Source of the DNA: Chthonomonas sp. UBA2017 | GTDB lineage: Bacteria > Armatimonadota > Fimbriimonadia > Fimbriimonadales > Fimbriimonadaceae | Direction of reading: 5' to 3' | Length of the DNA stretch: 64,000 bases | Assembly: GCA_002335425.1 (NCBI GenBank) | Contig: DDCB01000022.1 | Span: forward strand, 1-64,000 | Shown here: piece after piece, positions 1 through 8,815 of the stretch | How positions within the stretch are numbered: position 1 is the stretch's first letter | How the letters are laid out: every line of letters starts with the position of its first letter | Position numbers and translations under genes: made by a program | Notes under the pieces: model-generated | Seen by the model: only the letters and a program-made list of their open reading frames with translations | Databases searched by the model: none | Told to the model about the DNA's origin: nothing

Positions 1-49
1 GTCTTCGGAACAATCTGTAACCCAAGCCCCGGTCTGGACACCTAAACCT

Positions 50-126
50 TGGTGGCCCCTCAGGGACTCGAACCCTGGACCCACTGATTAAGAGTCAGTT
101 GCTCTAACCAACTGAGCTAAGGAGCC
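50..126 (-). tRNA. tRNA-Lys (anticodon CTT)
   Basis: On the minus strand the sequence folds as a standard cloverleaf. The acceptor arm GGCTCCT pairs with AGGGGCC with G-U pairs, the anticodon stem ACTGA/TCAGT closes a loop CTCTTAA, and the T arm carries GGTTCGAGTCC. The anticodon is CTT, which reads lysine AAG codons. The discriminator base is A and the terminal CCA is encoded in the DNA (positions 52-50). The gene lies just downstream, in its own direction, of the 38-bp tandem repeat array. Confidence 0.95.
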
Positions 127-141
127 GGGAGGAATATACCC

Positions 142-369
142 GAGGCCGGGTCGATAAAAGCAACATCGATGCCCGTCCCGAGGCCGGGTCGACAAAAGCA
201 ACATCGATGCCCGTCCCGAAGGCCGGGTCGACAAAAGCAACCTCGCAGCTCGCCCGAAGCTGGGTCGACAAGAGCAACCTCGCAGCCCGTCCCGAGGCCG
301 GGTCGACATAAGCAACTTCTCAGCCCGCCCCGAGGCCGGGTCGACAAAAGCAGCCTCGCAGCCCGTCCC
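142..369. repeat. Six tandem copies of a 38-bp GC-rich repeat upstream of tRNA-Lys
   Basis: Units start at 142, 180, 218, 256, 294 and 332, and each is 38 bp. Every unit holds a GGGTCGACAAAAGCA-like core (GGGTCGATAAAAGCA in unit 1, single substitutions in units 4 and 5) and ends in a CCCGTCCC-like segment. The middle varies: units 1 and 2 have ACATCGATG, units 3, 4 and 6 have CCTCGCAG, and unit 5 has CTTCTCAG. The unit length is not a multiple of three, so it does not encode a protein repeat. There are no unique spacers, so it is not CRISPR. The array begins 15 bp upstream of the tRNA-Lys 5' end. It could be a minisatellite or a protein-binding array; its function is unknown. Confidence 0.9.
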
Positions 370-805
370 GAGCGAGCAGAAACTCGACACCGCGTTCAAG
401 GAAGTTCCAGACCGAAGGCTCGAGGAGGGTCCATTCTGCCGCTCCTCATGCCGTTTTCCTCGCCGCCTGCATCCCTGTCGGTTTCCCGGACAAGGAGAGA
501 ATCGCGATGCAGCCGACGACGTTCCTCTCAGCCGCCCTGTGCCATTCAACATTCGAATGCGGCGAGTCCAAAGGCCAGTGGGCTGAGCCCTTTCTCTGGG
601 ACACTCAAGGTTGAGGTCCCTCGGCGAAGTGCTTCTCGAAAGTCATGGTGGACAAAATCCCGAGAATCGAATGAGGTCGTGCATCAAGATTGCGAGAGAG
701 CGATACAGACAAGGAAGACTCTGTTTCAGTGCCTAGCCCGAGTCTCCATGGACGAGCGAACTGCGGGACGCTGTGAGCGGCGCCCCGCGGTAGGACTTTG
801 GGAGA
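370..805. other. Gene-free stretch between the repeat array and the PilT-like gene
   Basis: About 430 bp with no convincing gene. A plus-strand frame stays open through much of it, but it runs straight through the 38-bp repeats and has an Arg/Ser/Pro-rich composition typical of a random open frame in GC-rich DNA. I see no tRNA, terminator or recognisable motif. It may contain the promoter of tRNA-Lys upstream of the repeats. Confidence 0.55.
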
Positions 806-1885
806 TTAGCGTCGCAACATTTGCTTCAGCTCGGAGACCACGCCGGCGTAGTTCAAAGCCGTTTCTTCGGCGACGATTCCCGCTTTGACATAGCGAGCCA
901 ACGCTTGGTTCATGGTCTGCATGCCCCAGAACGCAGAATCGTTCATGATGCCGTAAAGGTCGCCGAAGTGACCGTCTTCAATCGCTTTGGTGACGGTCGG
1001 AGTGCAAATCAAAATCTCTTGAACCACAACACGCCCGTTGCCATCGGCCCGCGGCACGAGCTTTTGCGCGACGATTCCTCGAAGCGAGCCAGCCAATCGC
1101 TGGCAAAGGTGGTTGCGCTCGTGGGGCGGGAACATGTTCACAATCCGGTCGAGCGTTTCGTACGCCGAGGCCGTGTGGACCGTCGAAAAGACAAGGTGGC
1201 CGGTTTCGCCCGCCTGCATGGCGGTATTCATCGTCGAGACGTCGCGCATCTCTCCGATCAAGATGACGTCGGGAGCTTCCCGGACCACGGCGCGCAGGGC
1301 CGGGCCAAAGTCTTCGGTGTCGATCCCCAATTCACGCTGGCTGATGTAGGCCATTTTGTCTTGGTGAACAATCTCGAGCGGGTCTTCGATCGTGACGATG
1401 TGGCAAGGCCGCGAAGTGTTGATCACGTCGATCATCGCCGCCAAGGTGGTCGTCTTGCCGCAACCGGTCGGCCCGGTAATCAAGATCAGACCCAGTCGGT
1501 GCTTGGTAAGTTCAGCCAAAACGGGCGGGAGTCCGAGCTCTTCGAATCCTCGAATGCGCAGCGGAATGATTCGGCAGACTGTGGCGACCGAGCCTCGCTG
1601 GCGATAAACGTTCATCCGGACGCGGCACTTGTCGCCGACCTGAAAGGCGATGTCCATCTCCATCGTCTCTTCGAAAATCCGCTTCTGCTTGTCGTTCAGC
1701 ATCGCCAAGCACATTCGGGCCGTGTCGGCTTCGGTCAAGACGGGCCATTCGCCTGGCAGTGGAGCCACCTTGGAGTGCTGCTTCATCATCGGCTTTTGAT
1801 TGCTCTTGACAAAGATGTCCGAAGCCACCAGGTCGAAGCCGATCTCAATCAGCTCAGGAAGGGTTATGGATGCTGCATCGCGCAT
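806..1885 (-). CDS. PilT/PilU-family type IV pilus retraction ATPase
   Basis: A cytoplasmic hexameric ATPase of the PilT family, expected to power type IV pilus retraction and twitching. The 359-residue length is normal. Visible motifs in order are Walker A GPTGCGKTTT (about residue 137), the Asp box TIEDPLEIVH, the Walker B region DVILIGEMRD, and the His box HLVFSTVHTASAYETLDR. The C-terminal GMQTMNQAL segment is typical of PilT/PilU. I chose the ATG at 1885 (MRDAAS) with GGAG at 1901-1898; a longer frame to 1984 would overlap the upstream gene and begins with unrelated sequence. No pilin or PilB gene is in the window, so assignment to PilT rather than PilU is open. It lies 40 bp downstream of the 1926-2642 gene and is probably cotranscribed with it. 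Confidence 0.9.
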   Translation of the reverse strand: MRDAASITLPELIEIGFDLVASDIFVKSNQKPMMKQHSKVAPLPGEWPVLTEADTARMCLAMLNDKQKRIFEETMEMDIAFQVGDKCRVRMNVYRQRGSVATVCRIIPLRIRGFEELGLPPVLAELTKHRLGLILITGPTGCGKTTTLAAMIDVINTSRPCHIVTIEDPLEIVHQDKMAYISQRELGIDTEDFGPALRAVVREAPDVILIGEMRDVSTMNTAMQAGETGHLVFSTVHTASAYETLDRIVNMFPPHERNHLCQRLAGSLRGIVAQKLVPRADGNGRVVVQEILICTPTVTKAIEDGHFGDLYGIMNDSAFWGMQTMNQALARYVKAGIVAEETALNYAGVVSELKQMLRR

Positions 1886-1925
1886 AAGATCATTCGTCTC
1901 CAAAAGGAACAAGGTCTGTTGAGGT

Positions 1926-2642
1926 CTATTTCGAACCCAACCGAAGTGCCAGGGAGTATACCAAGACCCCTGCGGACAAGGCACCTACCCCCACCAAGAC
2001 CCACATCAAGGGGTTGGACGGAGTCGAGTCGGGTTTTGGTTGGGAGGAAAGCAACTTTTTTTGAACCTCATCGGGCACATCGATCTCGCGAGGGTCTTGG
2101 GTCAGCAAGATCACCCGGTACTCGACCCCGGGGCCGCTCTGTTGAGGAATCCCGACGACCAGTGCCGACTTCGAACCGAACCGGGCGATGGTGTTGGCGC
2201 GGGGGCGAAAGTCCGGCAAAGTGATGCTGAGCGAGCGAATCTCAAAGCCCGCGGGACCACCGGCAAACGCCTGTAAGATCGGGCGAAGACGGACGATGCC
2301 CAGACCGGGCTCCAAAAGGTTGGCAGTCGCAAAACTCGCCTTGACAAACCGGAGCTTCGCGCTGTCGCCCAGGTCGCGGGTCTGAACGTAGAGCCCCTGG
2401 ATGTCGGCTTTGGCATACTGCCCGAGCGCCAGAATCTGGCTTCGCAAGAGGTCTTCGGGGTACTTCGGATCAAGCATCGTCACCGAGATCATGTCGGACC
2501 CCGTCTTATGCTCCGAGATGACGATGGAGACTTGGGGAGGTGTCCTCAGCAGTTCATCGCTGACCGGAGGCGTCGAGGCTCCTTGAGCCCACGCCATGGA
2601 CCCCCAACTCAGAGCCCCTAGAACTGCGGCAAGCCAGCGCAC
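1926..2642 (-). CDS. Secreted or inner-membrane anchored protein of unknown function
   Basis: A 238-residue protein starting at GTG. It has an N-terminal signal peptide (hydrophobic stretch followed by AWAQG) and one C-terminal transmembrane helix (about residues 208-230, PLMWVLVGVGALSAG) with a short basic tail. The middle would therefore sit outside the cytoplasm on a C-terminal anchor. I do not recognise the family. It directly precedes the PilT-like ATPase on the same strand, so a role in pilus or surface biology is possible, but this is only inference from context. Confidence 0.75.
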   Translation of the reverse strand: MRWLAAVLGALSWGSMAWAQGASTPPVSDELLRTPPQVSIVISEHKTGSDMISVTMLDPKYPEDLLRSQILALGQYAKADIQGLYVQTRDLGDSAKLRFVKASFATANLLEPGLGIVRLRPILQAFAGGPAGFEIRSLSITLPDFRPRANTIARFGSKSALVVGIPQQSGPGVEYRVILLTQDPREIDVPDEVQKKLLSSQPKPDSTPSNPLMWVLVGVGALSAGVLVYSLALRLGSK

Positions 2643-2824
2643 AGCCGTACTTTACCCGCCCATGCCGAAGGACCTCGAAAGCAAAGGGGCAGGCCTGGGT
2701 GCGAATCCTCATCCTGACACGCCATAATGTCGTGAAACTTTTCTGAGCCTCGGTACGTTTTGGCGTTGAGACTCGATCATTTCTGCTCGTCTCGAGAAAG
2801 GAGGAGACCTCTCGGAGAAACATG

Positions 2825-3328
2825 ATGGAAGAACACGATATCCAGCAAAACCCGGCGAATTTGCACCTGCTCACCCCGGAGGGCTACCAAGAGCTCCAGG
2901 CCGAGCTCGAACACCTCATGGGTGAAAAGCGAGCCGAAATCGCCGAACGGCTGCGGGAAAGCAAGGAGCACGGCGAATTCTCTGAGGACAACAGCGAACT
3001 CGACGAAGTGAAAAACGAACAGGCGATGATCGAAAGCCGCATCAGCGAGCTTCGCGAGCTGTTTGCGACGGCCCAGATTCTGGAGCCCGACGCCATTCCG
3101 ACGAAGCATGCGGGCCTGGGCTCGTACGTGACTCTCAATGACGAAGAGCGTAAGCTTCAATTCGAGGTCCGATTGGTCGCCAGCATCGAATCCGATCCCG
3201 ACAAGGACCTTCTGAGCGTCGAATCGCCGTTGGGCCAAGCCTTGTATGGGCGGGAAGTCGGCGAAACAGTGACCTTCAACGCACCAGCAGGGACGCTGAA
3301 GTACAAGGTCGAAAAAATCAGGAAGTAG
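2825..3328 (+). CDS. greA: Transcription elongation factor GreA
   Basis: GreA binds the RNA polymerase secondary channel and stimulates cleavage of backtracked transcripts. The 167-residue protein has the N-terminal coiled coil (LTPEGYQELQAELEHL to about residue 80), with acidic residues at the tip region (EFSEDNSELDE), and the C-terminal FKBP-like domain containing SPLGQALYGREVGE and ending in YKVEKIRK. Two adjacent ATG codons exist at 2822 and 2825. I prefer 2825 because GGAG at 2814-2817 then has a 7-bp spacer. It is divergent from the 1926-2642 gene and appears monocistronic. Confidence 0.95.
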   Translation: MEEHDIQQNPANLHLLTPEGYQELQAELEHLMGEKRAEIAERLRESKEHGEFSEDNSELDEVKNEQAMIESRISELRELFATAQILEPDAIPTKHAGLGSYVTLNDEERKLQFEVRLVASIESDPDKDLLSVESPLGQALYGREVGETVTFNAPAGTLKYKVEKIRK

Positions 3329-3441
3329 AAGTTCAGCTCAACCTTTCGCGGGGCCTGGATCGTCCGAAAGGACAAGATGATCTTGGCCCCGTTATCGTCG
3401 ATGAAGGCCCCGGCCCCGGCCCGGGCAAGCGAGGGCGCCTG

Positions 3442-5163
3442 ATGAGTCTCTGGATCCCCTTGACCGTGGCGGCTCTGCTTTTTGCCGTCGCTTATCGAGT
3501 TTATGGCGGTTTCTTAGCTCGCGCCTTTCGGCTCGATCCTCAGGCCCCCACGCCCGCCGAGACTTTACGCGACGATGTGGACTACATTCCGACCGAGCCG
3601 AAGTTTTTGCTCGGGCAGCACTTCAGCGCCATCGCCGCCGCGGGGCCGATTGTCGGCCCGATTTTGGCGGGAGCGATGTTCGGGTGGTTGCCCGCATTTC
3701 TTTGGATTCTCATGGGCGCGATCTTCATCGGCGGCTTCCACGACATGGCCTCGCTCGTGGCGAGCATCCGCCATAAGGCCCGCTCGATCGCCGACGTGGT
3801 TCAAGAGAACATGAGTCGGCGGTCGTACCTGGTCTTTTTGGGCTTCATTTGGCTGGCCCTGGTCTACATCATCGTGGCCTTTGCCGACATCACCGCAAGC
3901 TCATTCGTCGGAGTGCAAAAGCTGGAAAATGGCCAGGAGCTGCCGGGAGCGGCGATTGCGACTTCCTCCCTGCTGTATCTCATCTTGCCTGTGTTGATGG
4001 GGTTGGCGCTCAAGTTCACCAAAATCTCCCTGGCTTGGGCGACGGTCATCTTTGTCCCCCTGGTGGGTTTGGCGATCTGGGTCGGGCCGTTCATTCCGTT
4101 CGACCTCGCCGCGATTTTGCAAGTCGAGACGCTCACAGCCCAAAAAATTTGGGTAGGGCTGATCGTGGTCTATTGCGTTGCGGCGGCGATGGCCCCGATG
4201 TGGATTTTGTTGCAGCCTCGCGGCCACCTGGGTGGGATCTTCCTCTACTTCTTTCTCATCGTGGGCGTCCTGGGGCTGTTCATGGGCGGTCAGTCGATCC
4301 AGTTCCCCGCTTTCACCAGCTGGACCCAGGCCAACGGAGATACGCTCGCACCCTTTTTGTTCATCACGATCGCCTGCGGCGCGGTGAGCGGATTCCACAG
4401 CCTGATCGCCTCGGGCACGACATCGAAGCAGCTTCGCCGCGAGACCGATGCCAAGCCGATTGGCTATGGGACCATGCTCCTCGAAGGTCTCGTCGCGATC
4501 TTAGCTTTGAGCTGCGTGATGATGCTTGCTCAAGGCGATCCGGCCCTGAAAGGGGCCCCCAACATGATCTTTGCCCATGGGATCGGGGGGTTCTTGGCCG
4601 CGGCCGGGATTCCTCTCCAAATTGCCATTGCGGTGATGCTGATGGCGTTCACCACATTTGTCTATGACACGCTTGATGTCTGTACGCGCCTGGGCCGATA
4701 CATTATCCAAGAGCTGACCGGCTGGAAAGACCGCCGGGGGGCGTTTCTCGGCACAGCTTTGACCGCCTTGGTGCCCCTGTTTTTTGTCTGGCAAACAGCT
4801 CCTGGGCCCGGGGGGGCGGTGCAACCTGCGTGGCGGGTTTTTTGGGGCCTTTTTGGAGCAAGCAACCAGCTCTTAGCGGCTTTGACCCTTCTGGGCGTGA
4901 CGGTCTGGCTTTGGAAGACGGAGAAAGCCCGCTGGGCTCTTCTTGCGGCGGGGGTGCCCTGCGTCTTGATGTACGCAATGAGTTGCTGGGCCCTGGTGAT
5001 CCAGATTCAGCGAGCCCTCAAGGCGCCCGAGATTCCCGATGTGGTCGCCATGGTGGCGGCGATCTTGATTGCTTTGGCTGGATTGATGCTTTTGGAAGCG
5101 ATCCGGGCGTTTCGACCGAGTGGTCCGCGTGGGCCGGTGCTGACCCCTTCGCCGTCGGCCTAG
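3442..5163 (+). CDS. cstA: CstA-family carbon starvation / pyruvate transporter
   Basis: An integral membrane transporter of the CstA family, members of which take up peptides or pyruvate. The 573-residue protein has many hydrophobic helices and the hallmark motif LGQHFSAIAAAGPIVGP (about residues 57-73), followed by GGFHDMASLVASIRHKARS and, later, SGFHSLIASGTTSKQL and FTTFVYDTLDVCTRLGRY. It is shorter than E. coli CstA (about 700 residues) and similar in length to many non-enterobacterial members. GAGGG lies about 9 bp upstream of the ATG. A GC-rich tandem (GGCCCC repeated at 3405-3424) precedes it. No two-component regulator is adjacent. Confidence 0.93.
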   Translation: MSLWIPLTVAALLFAVAYRVYGGFLARAFRLDPQAPTPAETLRDDVDYIPTEPKFLLGQHFSAIAAAGPIVGPILAGAMFGWLPAFLWILMGAIFIGGFHDMASLVASIRHKARSIADVVQENMSRRSYLVFLGFIWLALVYIIVAFADITASSFVGVQKLENGQELPGAAIATSSLLYLILPVLMGLALKFTKISLAWATVIFVPLVGLAIWVGPFIPFDLAAILQVETLTAQKIWVGLIVVYCVAAAMAPMWILLQPRGHLGGIFLYFFLIVGVLGLFMGGQSIQFPAFTSWTQANGDTLAPFLFITIACGAVSGFHSLIASGTTSKQLRRETDAKPIGYGTMLLEGLVAILALSCVMMLAQGDPALKGAPNMIFAHGIGGFLAAAGIPLQIAIAVMLMAFTTFVYDTLDVCTRLGRYIIQELTGWKDRRGAFLGTALTALVPLFFVWQTAPGPGGAVQPAWRVFWGLFGASNQLLAALTLLGVTVWLWKTEKARWALLAAGVPCVLMYAMSCWALVIQIQRALKAPEIPDVVAMVAAILIALAGLMLLEAIRAFRPSGPRGPVLTPSPSA

Positions 5164-5176
5164 CCCCCCGGAAAGG

Positions 5177-5204
5177 GGCCGCCGCTCTTTGGTAAGCGGC
5201 GGCC
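5177..5204. terminator. Hairpin between convergent cstA and metalloprotease genes
   Basis: A perfect 10-bp stem (5177-5186 with 5195-5204) and an 8-nt loop lie in the 59-bp gap between two convergent genes. There is no long T tract, so it may act as a weak bidirectional terminator or as a transcript-end stabiliser. Confidence 0.6.
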
Positions 5205-5222
5205 TGGGTCTCGGGTTCGGGC

Positions 5223-8200
5223 TTAGCGTCCGCCGCCCGCCCGGGCGGGGGGTTTGGCTCCGCCGAGCAGGTCGAGCAAGCTCGGGGCACCGCCGCCGGT
5301 GGCTGGTTGGCCGATGGTGATCTCGGCGTCCAGGATTTGTTCGATTCTCATCAGGCATTCCTGGATGTGGACGGGGGTGTAGGGGTCGGTTGTGGAGACC
5401 TTGACCTTTTCGAGGCGCTTTTGGAGTTCTTTCAGCCACGCCCAAGCCAGCATCTTGGCGTCGTTCGGCCTGGCATCCCCTGGTTTGGTGATCATGTCGC
5501 CCATCATGCTGATGTACGCGCGCTGAAGTTGCCGCCGGGGGGCCGAGATCGTGCCTCCCGTCTTCAGTTCGCTCCAGATCGCCTCGCTCGTTTGGTTGAA
5601 CAGATCGATCAGGCGGAACGCTTCGGCAGGTCGGGCGGCCTTGAACTCGTTGTTCACCACCCGGCTCAAGACGTCGGCGCTAAAGAGGGATCGGAGCATC
5701 CCCGACTTAAATCCCGACACCGCATCCAAAATCGGGTTCGTGTCAGACCCGGACAGGAAACTCTCCAGCATTCCGGCGTTCGGATTGGATTGGAAGAGCG
5801 TCATCATTCGCTTCGGAATTTCGACGGCCTCAGGTCCAAAGACGAACCGATTGATCAGATCCAGAGCTTGCCGCTGCTCGCTCGCCGGAACGGGTCGTAG
5901 GGGCGGCTTCTCACCCGGATCGCCCTTCCAGTTGGCGTTGAGGTTGAGACCTCCAATCGACATCATCGCCGTATTGGCGGCGCGAGTGTGCATGCCAAAG
6001 AGCAAGTAGAAGTCCCGTGTGAACTCATAGAAGCTCTGGCCGTTGCGCGGTTGTCGCTGATCGAGATTCATCAGGAGCTTCTTGGTGAGCTCCATCATTC
6101 TCGCCCAATACTCCATGGGGTGCTTGCTCAGGTCGAAACGCTGAACTTGGGGATCCCATTGATCGGCGGTCTCGTCAGATTGATAGGCCAAGCCCGGAGA
6201 GTTGTTGGCACTCGCATGTCGTCGAAGAGCGGCGACTTCACCCGCCGAAGAGAGGGCGCCAAAGTCCTTGTAACCGAACTCGATGGCCCAGTGGTCGTAC
6301 TTCCCGAGCCCGGTCCAGTACGGTACGTCCTTTTTGCCGAGTGCCGAAACGTTAAACGGCACGTAGTCCATCACCGACGCGCTTGTCCCAGCCGCGCGCA
6401 CCAACTCGGGGTCGCCCAGCTGCTTCAGGTCCAACTCGGTGGAGGCGATGAAGTTATGTCGCAGACCCAGGATGTGTCCGAACTCATGCGCGGTGACCCA
6501 TCGCACGAACTGCTCGACATACGCTTCTTCGTCAAAAGGCATGCCCTGAAGGGCTCGCATCATCTGTCCAGCGAGCTTGCCCAAGGCGGCTTGCTCTTTG
6601 ATCTCCTCAGTCATGCAGCATGCGCCGCCTGGCTCGTGGACGTGGTTCTTGGGGTCCTTGTGGGCCTTGGCCGAGCCGGGCTGAGCGATGCTCTTGGCCT
6701 CCAGGTTGAAGAACTGGACAATGCCGGCGTCGATCGTGATGCTGGCGTTCAGGATCTCCCCGGTGATCGGGTTGTTGCGGAACAGGGCGACGGCGTAAGC
6801 ATTGTTGCCGCTGGTGACCCATCGGATGACGTTGAACCGCATGTCGGCGTGGTCGAAGTCGGCCTCGTCGGGCATCTGTTCAACCACCACCGCATTCTTG
6901 AATCCGGCTTTTTCGAACGCCGCGTTCCAGCTCAGGATCGCTTCGCGGATCGGGGTTCGGAACTTCGTCGGGATGGCGTTGTCCAACCAGAACTTGATCG
7001 GTTTGACCGGCTCGCTGAGAGCCGCGTTGGGGTCCTTCTTTTGAAGGTTCCAGCGCAGGATGACCTTGCGGGTCAGGTCGATGTCGGTGGTTCGTGAAAA
7101 GTCCGTGTAGTCGGTGGTGAAGTACCCCACGCGCGGGTCGGCGAAGCGGGGTCGATAGTTGCTTTGCGGCAAGGCAAAGAGGTTGTAGTTGACGCGAATG
7201 ACGACGTTTCGCGGGTCAGCAACACTGCCCGAGGACAGAAGGTCCCCGAAGCCCCCTCCGCCGCCGCCTGTTCGATTGAAGCTGTACGTCGTCTCGACCA
7301 CCAAGTTCTCGGGGAAGTTCTTGATCGAGCTGATGAAGGTTTTTTCGCGATCTGGCGAATATCCGCCGCCGCCGAATCCGAATGCAGCGAGGCCGCCCCC
7401 TCCGCTCATCGTGTCGAAGACGCCACTGATGTTGCCTCGGAAGAGGTCGGAGGCATCGATGAGGAGTGATTTTCGTTCGGGTTGTCGGAGTTCGACGCGG
7501 AAGGTTTCGATGAAGGAGCTGGCGAAGGACCTTTGGACGGCGCGGGCGACGGGTTCGTGGGGGTCGGCTCTCATCCAGTAGTTTGGCACGACGATGGTGA
7601 TTTTGTCGGGCTCCATCTCTCGGAACTGGAAGAGGAGGTCGCTGATGGGGTTTCCGGCGACGAATTGCTGGTTATTTCCTGTGCTCGCGGTGGCTTGGAG
7701 CATGACCCATTGGTTGAGCATGGCTTCGGGGATTTCCATGCGGAGTTGCAGGCGGCCCGATTCGCGCTTTCGATAGAGGGTGAACTGGCCGGGGATTTTT
7801 TCCCAATCCTTCATTTCGGAGTCGATGGTTTTTTGGTTTGTGTTGGGGGTTTGGTTTGTTGTGTTATTGTTTGTGTTTGGGCTTGTGGATGAGATGAGTT
7901 TTCCGGTGATGTTTCCGGAGAGTTTCATGGTCATTCCGGCTTCTGTCATTTCGATGTCGTCGATTTTGGATTCGATTTTTACGACGAGTCCATCGGAGAT
8001 TCTTGCCCAGGCTGTGGATTCTGATATGAAGGCTGGGTTTCCGGTTGTTTCGGCGAAGTTGAGTTTGATTTTGGCGACGTCGTTGCCGTCGATTTTTTCG
8101 AAGGCGAGGAGTTCGAAGTTGGCGGTTGCTTGTTTTGAGAAGGTTTTTGGGTCTTCGGGGTAGTTGTAGGTCCATTTATCGCCGACGGTGACGGGTTTGT

Positions 8201-8651
8201 CGCTGAAGATGAGGGTTTGGGCATTAGCGAGTCTTCGTTCGAAGGCGATGCCGGACTCTTCGACTTGGCCGGTTGTTTTTTGGCTGAGGACGATTCCTCT
8301 TGGGCTGACGACCATGGTGGTGACTCCGTCGTAGTCGCCCGGATCGACCTCGATCTTTTCGCCGTCCATGGACTGCTCCATGGACTCGATGGAGGACTCC
8401 GTGGTGAGGTTGCCTTGGGCGTCCACTGATTTGACGTCGGTTTTTCCGATCGACTTCATGGTCAACTCAAAGGCTTGCCCTGCGAACTCGGTTTTGAGTT
8501 TCATCGTGGCCTCGGATCGGTGGACATCACCGGCTTTGCCTTTGACCTGGAGCAGAACTTTATCGGCGGCGAGCGCGGGCAACGCGGCCAAAACCAGAGC
8601 CAGCACCGCCCATGCTTTGGCGGTTCCTTTTCGAAGTGTCTTCATATTCAT
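5223..8651 (-). CDS. Secreted zinc-dependent metalloprotease (met-zincin, DUF5117/DUF4953 type)
   Basis: A 1142-residue exported protein. It has a signal peptide ending near ALAADK, an N-terminal beta-rich domain (to about residue 245), an Asn/Thr/Gln-rich linker (NNNTTNQTPNTNQ), a DUF5117-like region (GQFTLYRKRESGRLQLRMEI), and a met-zincin domain. The zinc site HEFGHILGLRH is at about residues 722-732, with the Met-turn ASVMDY downstream. The family consists of large periplasmic or extracellular proteases with unknown substrates. ATG codons at 8651 and 8645 are better starts than an upstream TTG. Codon use in about 7440-8330 differs from the rest of the gene (see findings). The gene stands alone, divergent from accD. 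Confidence 0.88.
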   Translation of the reverse strand: MNMKTLRKGTAKAWAVLALVLAALPALAADKVLLQVKGKAGDVHRSEATMKLKTEFAGQAFELTMKSIGKTDVKSVDAQGNLTTESSIESMEQSMDGEKIEVDPGDYDGVTTMVVSPRGIVLSQKTTGQVEESGIAFERRLANAQTLIFSDKPVTVGDKWTYNYPEDPKTFSKQATANFELLAFEKIDGNDVAKIKLNFAETTGNPAFISESTAWARISDGLVVKIESKIDDIEMTEAGMTMKLSGNITGKLISSTSPNTNNNTTNQTPNTNQKTIDSEMKDWEKIPGQFTLYRKRESGRLQLRMEIPEAMLNQWVMLQATASTGNNQQFVAGNPISDLLFQFREMEPDKITIVVPNYWMRADPHEPVARAVQRSFASSFIETFRVELRQPERKSLLIDASDLFRGNISGVFDTMSGGGGLAAFGFGGGGYSPDREKTFISSIKNFPENLVVETTYSFNRTGGGGGGFGDLLSSGSVADPRNVVIRVNYNLFALPQSNYRPRFADPRVGYFTTDYTDFSRTTDIDLTRKVILRWNLQKKDPNAALSEPVKPIKFWLDNAIPTKFRTPIREAILSWNAAFEKAGFKNAVVVEQMPDEADFDHADMRFNVIRWVTSGNNAYAVALFRNNPITGEILNASITIDAGIVQFFNLEAKSIAQPGSAKAHKDPKNHVHEPGGACCMTEEIKEQAALGKLAGQMMRALQGMPFDEEAYVEQFVRWVTAHEFGHILGLRHNFIASTELDLKQLGDPELVRAAGTSASVMDYVPFNVSALGKKDVPYWTGLGKYDHWAIEFGYKDFGALSSAGEVAALRRHASANNSPGLAYQSDETADQWDPQVQRFDLSKHPMEYWARMMELTKKLLMNLDQRQPRNGQSFYEFTRDFYLLFGMHTRAANTAMMSIGGLNLNANWKGDPGEKPPLRPVPASEQRQALDLINRFVFGPEAVEIPKRMMTLFQSNPNAGMLESFLSGSDTNPILDAVSGFKSGMLRSLFSADVLSRVVNNEFKAARPAEAFRLIDLFNQTSEAIWSELKTGGTISAPRRQLQRAYISMMGDMITKPGDARPNDAKMLAWAWLKELQKRLEKVKVSTTDPYTPVHIQECLMRIEQILDAEITIGQPATGGGAPSLLDLLGGAKPPARAGGGR

Positions 8652-8815
8652 TGATACCAAGGGATGATCAACCCCTTATCCTCCTTCATGCGCGGATGTG
8701 CAACGATTCGCGACACCCTTACTTTGGCACGTTCGGCCCGGCGACGACTCGGGTTTTGGGCCTTGAAGAGAACTTTCTTCACCCCAACGGCGGGCCCTAG
8801 AGTAAGATAGGCGGC

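Noticed and set aside
142..369. CRISPR array
   Set aside because: The 38-bp units are directly contiguous; there are no unique spacers, no leader and no cas genes.
169..888. Plus-strand open frame of 239 codons over the repeats and the gene-free stretch
   Set aside because: It passes through 38-bp repeats in shifting frames and is Arg/Ser/Pro rich; it also runs into the antisense of the PilT-like gene.
821..2224. 467-codon open frame antisense to the PilT-like gene
   Set aside because: The minus strand encodes all PilT family motifs, so this frame is a GC-driven shadow.
3405..3424. GGCCCC tandem upstream of cstA as a regulatory element
   Set aside because: Short GC-rich repeat with no clear partner or motif; it may simply be low-complexity leader DNA.
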